Positions 9,939-20,858 of a stretch of DNA of 64,000 nucleotides are shown here, piece by piece. The position numbers and the translations under genes were made by a program. The stretch's first letter is position 1. The number at the start of each line of letters is the position of its first letter. The stretch is taken from the NCBI GenBank assembly GCA_026120185.1, contig JANUWF010003369.1:1859981-1923980 (forward strand). Reading direction: 5' to 3'. Below the pieces are notes generated by a model that saw only the letters and a program-made list of their open reading frames with translations, was not told where the DNA came from and did no database searches. This DNA is from Voacanga thouarsii (taxonomy: Eukaryota; Streptophyta; Magnoliopsida; Gentianales; Apocynaceae).

Positions 9939-12900
9939 GCCAGAACAAAAGTTGATCGGTGTATTGAAACAAATACTTTGGTAAATTCAATTTTGTTAGG
10001 ACCTAGTTGTAATTATTTGATTTCTTCTACCCGTACCCTAAATTTTTGGAAGGCTATTAAGATTAATAAAATAAGAATGTTAGGGTACTTTAGAAAGAGA
10101 AATTGATCAATACAATGAGATGCACTTTTTGGTGCAAAACGTACTACACGGGGTATCGGGGGCATTTTCGTCATTTTGGTTGCATTCGTGACTTCGATCG
10201 CGAATTTGACTAAGTAGAAAAGGGAATTGAAGAATTTAAGTGTTACCAATGGATTCAGTGGAATTTTTGCAGTTGGATAGAGAAATAAATATTTTTCCAT
10301 TACGGACCCGATTTTGGTCATTTTTGAAGAAAATAGAAAATTACGGTTGGAAATGGGACGTGTAGCTTCTTATGATTGGTGGATGAAAATAAGTGTCGTT
10401 TAGTGATTGGTTAATGAAGACAAGTGCTTCTATTTGATTGGTTAATGAGGTCAAGTTTTTCTATTTGATTGGTTGTGATAAGTTGAGATAATTTAGAGGG
10501 CCCACAAGAAATAAATAACAATGGCCCACAAGCACGAAAAGTTTGACCAAGTAGGACCACCTTTTTTACCTCATTTGACCAAGCTTAATTAAGCTAATCA
10601 TGATTTGAGTAAGTTAATCATGGTTGATTATGCATGGCCATGCAAGATTAATTCTTGAGAATTCTAGGAATTTCTACACTTCATCACCATATGGACCAAT
10701 GAAAACTCACCAAGTGTTGATTCTATGAATGGCTGCAAAAACATTCATGCAAGAACTTTCTAAAGAATTCCATAGAACTCTTGAATATTCCAAAGAACAC
10801 CTATGTAGCTAAGTGGACCAATCAAGGGCTTCCAAATGTTAAGGCCATTTAATGCACCTTTGACTTAAAGACAATATTCCTCTATATATAGGCCATGAAG
10901 GCCAACTAAAATGGCTTTTGATAGCCAGAATTTTGGAGCAAACAAGAGAGAAAAGAGAGAAGAGAAAAGAAAAGGAAATAGAGAAGAAAGAGAGAGAGAA
11001 ACCAGAAATAGAGAGGAGAGAAAGAGAGAGAGAAAAGCAAGAAGATGCTTGGACTGTTCAGCCTCCAAACGCAGCAAAGAAAAGGTAAATATCTACCTTA
11101 GTTGAAGTAAAGTTATTATATAAAGCATGGAGATCATTTTGGTATATATATTGTGAGAAGTTTATGTGTGAATTATCGAAACTAGTTAGGTGAAGTTGTG
11201 TGAAAGCTGTCCTTGTGTGCAGAAAATTCTGGGAGGTTTTATGTTCAGTAAATCTATAAAGTTTCTGGATTTGAACAAATAAGGCATATATCTTTGTATC
11301 TAAGGATCATAGTGACATTTTAGAACAAGTCTGCAGTTAATTGGATTTACGGATCAAAAGTTATGGTGAAAATAGTAAAAGGTGCCAGATCAGTAACGGG
11401 ATTTTACTACTTGATCTTTGTGTTCAAAACTGAACATAATGGACAATAGAATTGGTACTCCATGAATTGGAACTTGTAAAGGAATGTATTAAGGAAATTT
11501 TACAATTGTTTTGACATCATTTCAATTTGTGGATTAAAAGTTATGGGCCATACAAGTTAGGGTGTCAAACTGGAAAATTGCAGAATGTTAAGGAAAGAAT
11601 GAATAATGAAACGAAGTCAAAACTACTAAGGCTGTTTTTGCCCAGTACCGTGATACTGGAACCATAAATCTGAAAAAAATCCTATACTGAGTTAAATTTA
11701 AGAGTCTTACGGTCATTTTGGTATATCATGGAGCCAAATCGGAGCTGTAAATTGAATGTTATGTTTAAAACAAAATGGTGTGTCAAACAAGTGAAATTCC
11801 AGAAAGTAGTCCGAAAATGAATGGACTTAAGGGTGACTACTTATGTGATTTTGGATAAATTAATTGGGGAAACATGAAGTGAATCCCTTGTTTATGAAGG
11901 GGGGAAGGATGTGGAAAAAGGAAAACGAAAGAATTGAACAAACGACGGAAAAACAACGCGAACGAATGTTAAACGTTTTTCTTGACCGATGGCTAACCAT
12001 CGGCCTCGTTGGCCCCATCGGCTAAACAACGGTTCAACGTCGGCTAACCGTCGGGCACGTCTGCCGGACGTCGGCTACCCGTTAGCTGTTTTTCGGCCAA
12101 ACACGAATTGACCCGAAAATGGTGTTTGATGTAGGTTTAGCAATAAACGGTCAATGGAACATCGAAAACGGTAGAAACGAAGGTTAAACGGCCATGAAGG
12201 GAAATGTTTGCTTAGGACACGAGGTGAGTCCCTTGGATTTCTAAAACTCTTTCTAAAGCTAGTGTGCATTGTTTTTCTAAGAAATGCTATATTATATATT
12301 GTTTGGAACATTTTATGAAAATATGTTTGGAAACATTGAATTCAGTCCTCTTTTGAGATTAGAAATCTGGATTTCCTTAATTAAGTATCTTTTGGAATCG
12401 GGTATTTAGAAAGTAATCCAAATGTCCTTATTGGAATATTTTATGAAAACCTTTTGAACTCGGGTATTCGGTAAATGACCGAAGTATCCTTATTGGAACT
12501 CTTGTGAATTATTTTCAAATCGGGTAAGGGTAAAATGACCCGAATACCCTCGAAAAGCCTTTTAGAAATCGGGTATCGATAAAATGACCTGAATACCCTT
12601 GGAAATGACTTTTGTGATCAAGTACGGGGAAAATGACCCAGTTACTCTTACTTTTAGAAACACGTTTTGATGTGTGAATTGAACCCTTTGTTTGGTTTCA
12701 TCATGATTTTGGAGAAATGTTGTTTTGCTCCAAAATCTATTTTGATATGAAAATTCTATGAGATCAGATAACCCTCTGGCCTAATTAGTCAGATGGGTTG
12801 GTATTGTTGCGCTGAGTACTCAGTAAGGATTTTGATCTTTGTACTAGCTCATGTTAGAGATAAACGACCCAAAGTAACCTGATTAGTTTTGGAGATTGTC

Positions 12901-13689
12901 ATACTCCAAATAGGGCGACAGGACATTGACATGAGTCATACTTGGCTAGCCATTTAGAGCCTGGAAATTGCCGCATCTGCGGGCACTCTTTGATTGTGAG
13001 TCATTCGCTGGATGCCAGGCGGGTACACTCGGCGCGTTTGACTCCTTGCCACCTTGATGGTGGTTGATGTCAAGATTAGGACCCCTAAATTATAGAGGCA
13101 AGTGAAAGATCCCTAAGTGCAAGGTGAGGTACATTTGCACGTTGCACACCGTTCCGGTTGACACGGGTGACGTGCTGTATGACGCAGTCCCTGGCACAAG
13201 AAACCGTGTTGCCGAAGGCAAGGACTGCGAGACTTGCATACAGACCGACCTTCTATTGGAGAGGTGCCTGTGTTTCAAATACTGGGGCAATGTTTTGAAA
13301 TTTGAAATGAAGTTTTCCAAAAATTATTGAGTTCTGAATACACTCTTCCTTAAAGAGTTTTGGAATCATTTCTAATGAACAAATGATAGGCTATTTCACA
13401 AAAGTTTTGTGTACTCTGCTTCTTTGATAAAGCACTGGCACACACGGGACTCACTGGGTGATTTTTCACTCATACATGTCTTTTATCTTACCTTTTTGTA
13501 GGATCCAGAGTTGAAAGGACCTATGGATAGAGGACGATACCACAGTGACAACAGAATAGGTCCGGACGTTTCCCTTTTAGATAATACCTTATTGATTTTT
13601 CGTTATAAAGACCCCTTGTCTAGAAAACTGGACGGGGTGACACTCGGTGTTGGTATGTTTCCGCTATTACCTTTAGAAGGGGTGCTACA
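9939..13689 (+). repeat. gypsy-1 second LTR, lacking its first ~66 bases
   Basis: Homology to the first LTR starts at gccagaacaaaagttgatcg (compare 3225) and runs to ggtgctaca at 13689. The TATA box is at 10883-10890 and the tandem-repeat block at about 12380-12660. A tract of roughly 460 bp (10770-11230) is almost identical to the first LTR, whereas the next 100 bp differ at about 9 positions. Confidence 0.85.
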
Positions 13690-13949
13690 ATTGGTATCAA
13701 AGTAATTGTTCCTCATATCCTCTCTCATCGCCTTAGGGATTCCCATGTTTAAGTATATGGGCATTTATAGCATTTTCAACCAACTTAGGTTGTTGTGTTC
13801 TTTGGTTACTCATTCACTGGGATGCTTCTTCATGCCACCTTGTAGACGTGTTTGTGTTGGCAACAAAAGATTTGATTGAAGCTTCAAGTGACATCTCATT
13901 AAAAGCGTTAATCTGAGCTTGCAACCTTGCCAACGTATCATCATTATAG
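13690..13949. other. Segment between gypsy-1 and copia-1
   Basis: It begins attggtatcaaag, 12 of 13 bases matching the gypsy-1 primer site. On the minus strand the rest reads as a broken frame beginning about 13930 (DDTLARLQAQINAFNEMSLE), which I cannot assign. It may be interior of the LTR-A element, or the start of a second gypsy-1 copy. The last five bases, tatag, are the left target-site duplication of copia-1. Confidence 0.4.
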
Positions 13950-14064
13950 TGTTAGTATTGTGACCTAGAAGCAATCACTTATACATTATATATGATACAT
14001 TTTATTTTAATAAAAGCCATTATTTATCTTACATTTTCTTTTATTTACTTTAAGTAATATAACT
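13950..14064 (+). repeat. copia-1 5' LTR remnant
   Basis: Matches the first ~115 bp of the 3' LTR (18869 onward) up to taatataactgtt. The next bases are not LTR sequence: a 25-bp tandem duplication (14065-14114) and unrelated leader follow. Most of the 5' LTR, and with it the expected primer site, is missing. Confidence 0.8.
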
Positions 14065-15106
14065 GTTATCGTTGCGAGACGGGACCGCCGTTATCGTTGC
14101 GAAACAGGACCCAAAAGCATTTTCTCAAAACTAGTTTTGAGACAAAACCAGTTATATCTGTTCATGCATTTTACAGTTTTGGTTTTTTTTTTTTTAATGA
14201 AATAGGGCCTGCGTGTCTTGCCTTCTCTAGGATTCTTGTGTAATTCTCTTCTCATCTAACTCCCCTCGAATGTAACTCGAGGTTTTCTCTCTTTAAGAAA
14301 TTATGTAATTAGTTTACATAGGTTAGATAGGAGTAGAATTATTTCAATTTTGGAGATGGCAACCAAAACAAGGTGAGAGGGTAAGACCTTCTACTTAAAT
14401 CATGCATGAACACATAGGGTTAGCTATGTTAATTTCTTTTATGGCTAAAAGAAATTAATTTAGGAAAAGTCCATAACCATACCACATAATCGCTTTATTA
14501 CCATGATTATCAATTATGTAATTTATTAATTTTTATGCATGTCATTCAAAGAAATCACTAAAAGGAACAAATCCCTCAATTAATATTAAACCTAATTCCT
14601 TCTGTTGATATAGTAAGAACAAGAGTCACTTTTCGAGACCAGGTTGTTGGGCAAACCCAAACCTACTTAACATTGGGCATATTCAAGCTATGGAATTAAA
14701 TTCCTGATTAATAGGTCGGGTTTAACTAAATTCTTTATCCCAGTTGGACAAACTCAAGCATAAAAAAATTTAGAGAAAAATTTAGGGTAGCCCAAAAGGC
14801 TTTAAGATTAAAAGCTGTTAATCACCCAATGATCCGATAGTTACATACGATGTAATTGGTGTTGGATACCTACCAATGAACTCAAGGGTGGTTTGTTGGG
14901 CAAATCCAAGGTTATTCTTGAGGAATTTAGATACCGGTCCACTAGGAAAGCTTCTAACGGGTTTTTCCAAATTAATAGTGGGGGATAATGGTTTGTGTAA
15001 AATAGTGGAGTAAAAATGCGTTTAATTAAAGTCCTAATCATTTGCATATCATGTGCATATACAAGTAGCTAATGTTTTCTATCTTTACATCTAGGTCACT
15101 TGCATC
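14065..15106 (+). other. copia-1 leader region
   Basis: About 1 kb without coding sequence. It opens with two 25-bp tandem units (gttatcgttgcgagacggga type), then a perfect 20-bp palindrome at 14123-14142, then a short hairpin (cctcga, 7-nt loop, tcgagg) near 14265-14283. No tRNA-type primer site is recognisable. Confidence 0.6.
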
Positions 15107-16036
15107 ATGTCAACAAACCTAAACTTACGTAGCATCTTGGAAACCTACAAGTTAACCGAATCAGATTATCTCGACTGGTATAGAAATTTAAGAATCGTTT
15201 TCAAATCAGAAAAGTTGCTCTGCGTGCTAAATGCTCCTATTCCACCGCCACCAGCCCAAGATGCTCATGCTGATGAGCCTGCTGTTCACAAGAGGCATAA
15301 GGAGGATAGTGATACAGCATCATGTATTATGCTAGCATCCATGACTCCCGAGTTGCAAAAACAGCATGAGCATATGGATGCTCAATCGATTATACTACAT
15401 CTTCGAGAGCTGTTTGATGCCCAAGCCAGAATTGAGAGACACGAGATGTTGAAGCAACTATTTCTTTGCAAAATGGCAGAGGGTTCTTCTGTGGCTATTC
15501 ATGGGCTAAAGATGCTGGGCTTAATAGAGAATCTTGGATCTCTCGGGTTTGCAATAGATCATGACTTAAGTGTTGACTTAATTCTACAATCTTTGCCGAA
15601 TAGTTTCTCACCATTTGTGATTAACTATCATATGAAAAAGATTGAATCCACTATTCCTGAGTTGATCAATCTTCTCAAAACTGCGGAGTCCTCCATGAAG
15701 AAGGTTTCCAATGCAGTTTTAATGGTAGAATCTTCCTCTTCTAAGAAGAAAGTTCGAAAGAAGAAGAAGAAGTCTCCCATGAAGCCCAAAGGTGGTATGA
15801 ATAAGAAAGACGTAGCTACCAAGGGCCCATGCCATCATTGTGGGAAGATGAGCCACTGGAAGCGCATCTGCAAAGCCTACTTGGAGACCATTAAGGACAA
15901 GAAGCAGAAGGAGAAGCTTACAAGCACTTCTACTTCTTCTCTAGGTATATTTATGATTAAGATAAATACTGCCTTTAGAAAGGAGATATGGGTATTAGAT
16001 ACCGGATGTGGATCTCATTTGTGCAATAACCTGTAG
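15107..16036 (+). pseudogene. gag: copia-1 gag with start of protease
   Basis: A 309-codon open frame. The first ~200 residues are the alpha-helical gag core of plant copia elements (opening around LETYKLTESDYLDWYRNLR), which assembles the virus-like particle. A lysine-rich linker (about 215-240) leads to the zinc knuckle CHHCGKMSHWKRIC (C-X2-C-X4-H-X4-C, about 245-258). Near the C-terminus, WVLDTGCGSHLC is the copia protease start with the catalytic DTG. The frame then hits TAG at 16034-16036, so protease is cut short. The start is the ATG just after a ~1 kb leader. Gag itself appears intact, but protease is not. Confidence 0.85.
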
Positions 16037-17396
16037 GGACTAAAGAGTAGTAGAAAGCTAAAGAAATGCGATATGAACCTACATACTGCAAATAGGGAAA
16101 AGGTTGCTGCACTTACTGTGGGGACATACGAACTGAACCTGCCTTTGGGATTAATTTTAGAACTGGAAAACTGTTATTATGTACTAGTTTTAATGAAAAA
16201 CATTATCTCAGTTACGTGTTTAGACTTACATGGATTTTATTTAATATTTAAGAATAAATGTTGTTCTTTTTCATTGAATGATATTCATTATGGTTCAGCA
16301 ACTTTGGTTAATGGTTTATATGTTCTAGACTTGCATAATCTACTTCTCAATATAAAGAATAAGAAACCTAAAATGGATAACTCTAACACCTCTTACTTAT
16401 GGCATCGTCGTTTGGGCCATATAAATGAAAATCATGTTTCTAAGTTACACAAGCGTGGTGACTTAGGGTTATTTGATTATGAATCATATGGCACATGCGA
16501 GTCTTGTTTACTATGTAAAATGACTAAAACTCCTTTTCCCTAAAAAAGGAGAACGGGCCAAGGAGTTATTAGAACTCATACATTCTGATGTATGTGGCCG
16601 AATGTCAATACATGTAAGAGGAGGTTATAACTATTTCATAACTTTTATCGATGATTTCTCACGATACGGGTATTTGTATTTAATGAAATACAAATTTGAG
16701 GCCTTTGAAATGTTCAAAGACTTCAGGAATTAAATAGAGAAACAACTTGGCAAAAGTATAAAGACTCTAAGATTTGATCGAGAAGGAGAATACTTGAGCC
16801 AAGAGTTTCTAAGTTATCTACGAGATAATGGGATATTATCTCAATGGACTCCACCACATATACCTTAACATAACGGTGTATCTGAGAGAAGGAATCGAAC
16901 CCTTCTAGACATAGTATGGACCATGATGGCTTCTGTAGACCTACCAAAATCGTTTTGGAGGTATGCACTAGAGACTTTTGTTTATATACTAAACAGAGTT
17001 TCGACAAAATCGGTCAATACTTCCCCATTTGGGATGTTCTTTGGTAAAAGAGCAAAGTTATCTCACTTGTGAGTATGGGGTTGTTCTGCCTTTGTCAAAA
17101 GGCCAAAGTCAGACAAATATGATAGTAAGTCTGACAAGTGTTTGTGTGTGGGATATCCGAAAGAATCTTTCAGATATTACTTTTACCTACCCTCCAAAAA
17201 CAAATTGTTTGTTTCGAAACATGTTGTTTTCTTAGAGAAGGAGCACATGCTCAAAAGGAAGAGTGGGAGTAAGATTGAACTTAGTGAAGTTCCTGAAGAT
17301 TAAACAAATGAGGATCAACCGTCTAACCCCACATTTATTGAGAGAATAGATGAACCTTCTAATACACAAGAACCTCATAGATCTAGTAAGATACGT
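16037..17396 (+). pseudogene. pol: copia-1 protease end and integrase pseudogene
   Basis: Frame 16073-16543 carries the end of protease and the pre-integrase zinc domain: WHRRLGHINENH supplies the two histidines and CESCLLC the two cysteines. A stop at 16543 and later stops break the catalytic core, but it remains readable: LIHSDVCGRM (first Asp), RFDREGEYLS (second Asp), and NGVSERRNRTLLD (the Glu), consistent with the D,D35E core. Further C-terminal copia integrase motifs follow (near 17075 and 17150). Integrase would insert the cDNA; here it cannot be made as one protein. Confidence 0.85.
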
Positions 17397-18449
17397 GTGG
17401 CACCTGAGAGATATGGATTTCTTATTAGTGACCACAATGACGTATTGCTTATAGATGAAGATGAGTCTACTAACTACAAGTATGTTCTGATCAGTTTAGA
17501 ATCTGGCAAATGGCTTGAAGCCATAAAGTCAGAGATGGATTCCATGTACGACAACCAAGTATGGATTTTAGTTGATCCACCCAAAAGAACTAAACCTATT
17601 GGGTGCAAGTGCATTTTCAAGAGGAAAATGGACATAGATGGTAAATTTGTTACCTATAAAGCTTGACTAGTGGCAAAGGGTTATCGTCAACAACATGGTA
17701 TTGACTATGATGAAACCTTCTCGCCAGTAGCTATGTTGAAATCTATCAGGATACTCCTAGCTATTGTTGCTCATCATGATTATGAGATTTGGCAAATAAA
17801 TGTGAAAACAACTTTCTTGAATGGAAATATGACTGAGGAAGTGTATATGACACAACCTGAGGGTTTCACATCCAGTGAAAACACAAAGGTAAGCAGGCTA
17901 CAAAGGTCCATTTATGGACTTAAGCAAGTTTCTAGGAGTTGGAACATCCATTTTGATGAAACAATCAAAAAGTTTAGTTTCATTCAAAATACGGATGAGC
18001 CTTTTGTATACAAGAAGGTTAATTGGAGTGTAATCGTTTTCTTATTACTTTATGTAGATGACATATTGCTAATGGGAAATGATATACTTGTCTTGAAAAT
18101 GGTTAAAGTTTGGTTGTCCAAACAATTCTCTATGGAAGACCTTGGAGAAACAACCTATATTCTCAGAATAAGGATCTATAGAGATAGATCCAAAAGGTTG
18201 CTAGGTCTTTCGCAGTCTACATACATAGATAAAGTGCTAAAGAGGTTTAGCATGGATCAATCAAAAAAGGGATTCTTACCTATGTCACATGGTATAAGCC
18301 TTTCAAAGTCGATGTCTCCCAAAACACAAGTTGAAAGGGATCTCATGAGTAAGATTCCATATGCCTCGGCAGTTGGATCTATCATGTACACTATGAAATG
18401 TACTAGGCCCGATGTATCTTGTTCTCTCAGTTTGACAAGAAGATACTAA
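17397..18449 (+). pseudogene. pol: copia-1 reverse transcriptase pseudogene
   Basis: Two consecutive in-register ORFs (17397-17666 and 17670-18449) separated by one TGA. The first has the copia RT N-terminal region (WLEAIKSEMDSM and NQVWILVDPP). The second starts LVAKGYRQQHGIDYDETFSP. The first catalytic box reads INVKTTFLNG where copias usually have DVKTAFLNG, so the first metal-binding Asp is Asn here. The second box, LLLYVDDILLM, is intact. IYGLKQVSRSW is also typical. The frame ends at a TAA at 18449 in the connection to RNase H. Confidence 0.9.
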
Positions 18450-18854
18450 TCTGACCCTGGTGAGGGTCATTGGGCAGCTGTAAAGAACATTCTTAAGTAC
18501 TTACGAAGGACTAAGGATATATTCTTAGTATATGGAGAAGGTGATTTGAAAATAAACAGGTATATTGATGCCAGTTTTCAATCTGGCAAAGATGATTTAA
18601 AATCATAATCCGACTACGTGTTTACATTGTGCGGAGGGGCATTAAGTTGGAAAAGTTCCAAACAAGAGACTATTGCCAACTCTACAACAGAAGCTGAGTA
18701 CATAGCCGCTTTTGAAGCAGCTAAGGAAATAAAGATAGAGAGAGTTCCCACGGATGAGAACATAGCTGACCCGCTTACAAAAGTACTATCCCAAAAGAAA
18801 CATGATTGTCATGTTGAGTTATTCGGTATTAGATACATGAATGATTGGCTCTAG
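18450..18854 (+). pseudogene. pol: copia-1 RNase H pseudogene
   Basis: Continues the copia pol. YIDASFQSGKDD near 18561 is the first RNase H motif, GALSWKSSKQETIANSTTEAEY near 18640 is the second, and KIERVPTDENIADPLTK near the end is the third. A stop lies at about 18606. The sequence jumps from AAKEI directly to KIERV, so the middle of RNase H (about 60 residues in intact copias) is deleted. The ORF ends just before the polypurine tract. Confidence 0.85.
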
Positions 18855-18868
18855 TGCAAGTGGGAGTT
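18855..18868 (+). other. copia-1 polypurine tract
   Basis: The purine-rich gtgcaagtgggagt lies immediately 5' of the LTR start TGTTAG. CAAGTGGGAG is a common plant copia plus-strand primer. Confidence 0.75.
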
Positions 18869-20596
18869 TGTTAGTGTTGTGCCCTAGAGGCAATCACTTG
18901 TACATTGTATATGACACATTTTATTTTAATTAAAAGCATTATTTATCTTATAGTTTCTTTTGTTTACTTTAAGTAATATAACTGTTCCATAAAGTCCCTA
19001 ATACAACACTGTGTTAAGAAAATCATGATAAAGATCATGATATGAGATTTCTACTACACTAGATGGTGTTAGTACTTAAATAGTCCCTAATCATAGTATT
19101 AATGAGACAGAACAACATTAATACGTTAAGACTAGCATGTGTTAGACTTCCTGATTTGATCAGGCTATGGTTCTTATAACCGTGAGTATTGAGATACTTA
19201 AAGTTAACACATGGATGCTTGTTAATGGAACAAGTTCATTGGATGACCTAGCTTTGAGATAATCACATGGATAACTATTTAGTGCCAGTGATATAATCTC
19301 AATATAGTAAACATGTAAATATCCTTAGACTTGAGATCTCCAAGGTACTTTGTTCGCTGAGTTTTATACTTTGATTCCAATCTCCGGAGCTCGATCAAGG
19401 GTCGCCTATAGGATGGATATTGGGTACATTATAAGGTAAACGAAAGTAGTTGAGATGGTCAATAAAAGATTCACCACTCCTAATAGTAGGGGTGAATATC
19501 TCATGGCCACTTGTAGGAATTACTACTCGAAAAGTCCTTGGCCAAGGCAATTGTGTATTGGAAACAGTTTCAATTTATACACATCTAGAGTAGTGGGTTC
19601 CTGGTACAAGTACTATTGTATTCGGGTCAGAATTAATTCTGGAGGGAGATAGAACTAATTTTGTATTCCAAACCGAATGAGATATTGTATGGTGAAAGGA
19701 GTTAATTATACTAAAGTTTGTTATTGAAGGGTTCATGTCAAGCCACTTGACTTCCTAGACTCTTAGGTGGTCATGATGTGTTGCTAGATACCACTCATCA
19801 TATGGGAATATGAGTTTATTAATTAATGAATTAGTAAACTAATCCTGTCTAGAATTAATAGGATTAATTCTAATTAATTATGGATTATTAATCTCAAAGA
19901 CATTTGGATTAATTCATGTTCACTACCAATTGACTGAGAAACCTAATAGGTCACACATAATAGAGGATTATATACTCAAGATGTTATTTGATAACATAGT
20001 GGGGTTAATTGCAAGAAAGAGAAGTTGTTGTGGACAAATTATAATTAGTTATATTCTGTGGTCCAAGTTGTAATTGTGGGAACTTGATGTTTCTAAATTA
20101 CAATTAGGAAATTCTAATTGTTTTAGAATTTCAGATTTTCAGTGGATTTTGGAACATATATTGCATATGCTCGAAACCGTAATCCAAGGATAATTCGCAC
20201 GAAAATAGGAGCCACAAAACAAACGTCTTCTTCTTCTTCTTCTCTTTCTCTCTCATTTTGCTGAAAACGAAAACTGCCCTAGCTGCCATCTTTTTCTACT
20301 AGCATAGGAAATCTTGGTGCTTGAGTATTCCTTTGTGTGGATTATTGTTAGAGATAATTACATACTGTGATTATAGTGGTTAGACGTTCAACTCACGTGG
20401 AGGTTGATCACGAGGATTGCTAGATTGCGCCTCGACTTGAAGAAGAAATTTTGTTCTTCGAACGATCAAACAAAGGTAAAAAGTTGTTGCCTTTATTATC
20501 TTTATGTCTTGTTTTTCACACATAGACGGGTTCTGGGATGGTATCTCATTTATTTTCTGTTGTGCCGTATAGGATACAAGCCTAAGATACCCAACA
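18869..20596 (+). repeat. copia-1 3' LTR
   Basis: Starts TGTTAGTGTTGTGCCCTAG after the polypurine tract, ends CCAACA, and is followed by the duplication tatag. A pyrimidine-rich CTT run lies at 20225-20260. The solo LTR at 28823-30516 is the same family in the opposite orientation. Confidence 0.9.
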
Positions 20597-20601
20597 TATA
20601 G

Positions 20602-20858
20602 CACATTTTACATTGTGCCCAAAAGTAATTGTCCATGATGATGTCAGTCTTGCACTCAAAGAAAAACAAAAATCAAATCAAAAATAAAAAATAAAAATAA
20701 CAGAAAAATAAAGGAAAGAAAAGTATACAAATTAGAAATATTCACACAAACTACCTAAACATAAAAAGTTATCGATATATACAAATACAACAAAGGCTAA
20801 ATCAACAAGATTTGAGTGTTTCTGATAGTGCCCTTCCCCGGCAACGGCATAAAAAACT
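20602..20858 (-). other. LTR-A element 5' leader
   Basis: Interior of the LTR-A element between the copia-1 insertion and the primer site. AT-rich and without coding sequence. Confidence 0.6.
20835..20853 (-). other. LTR-A primer binding site (tRNA-Asp type)
   Basis: The plus strand reads tccccggcaacggc, matching the 3' end of plant tRNA-Asp (TCCCCGGCAACGGCGCCA) for 14 bases and then diverging. On the minus strand it sits just inside the LTR end. Athila/Tat-type gypsy elements and related LARDs use this primer. Confidence 0.75.

Larger units (their letters stand above)
3158..13689 (+). mobile_element. gypsy-1: Ty3/gypsy element with 3.8-kb LTRs and no integrase
   Basis: The LTRs are at 3158-6970 and 9939-13689. 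The first begins TGTAACACCCC and both end in a ...TACA terminus. A tRNA-Met-type primer site follows the first LTR. The interior is only about 3 kb: a gag zinc knuckle, then RT and RNase H with many stops. Integrase is absent and the second LTR lacks its first 66 or so bases, so one deletion probably removed integrase plus the LTR start. No matching duplication is visible (left aatta, right attgg), and the second LTR is followed by a primer-site-like sequence. The superfamily follows from RT similarity and the LTR style. Confidence 0.8.
13950..20596 (+). mobile_element. copia-1: Ty1/copia element with perfect target-site duplication
   Basis: Bounded by TGTTAG at 13950 and CCAACA at 20596, with identical flanking pentamers tatag (13945-13949 and 20597-20601). 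The domain order gag, protease, integrase, RT, RNase H is that of Ty1/copia. The 3' LTR is 1728 bp but the 5' LTR keeps only about 115 bp. Stops in protease, integrase, RT and RNase H show it is dead. A solo LTR of the same family lies at 28823-30516. Confidence 0.9.

Noticed and set aside
20835..20853. Possible tRNA-Asp gene fragment
   Set aside because: Only the 3' terminal 14 bases match and they lie at an LTR edge, so it is a primer binding site.
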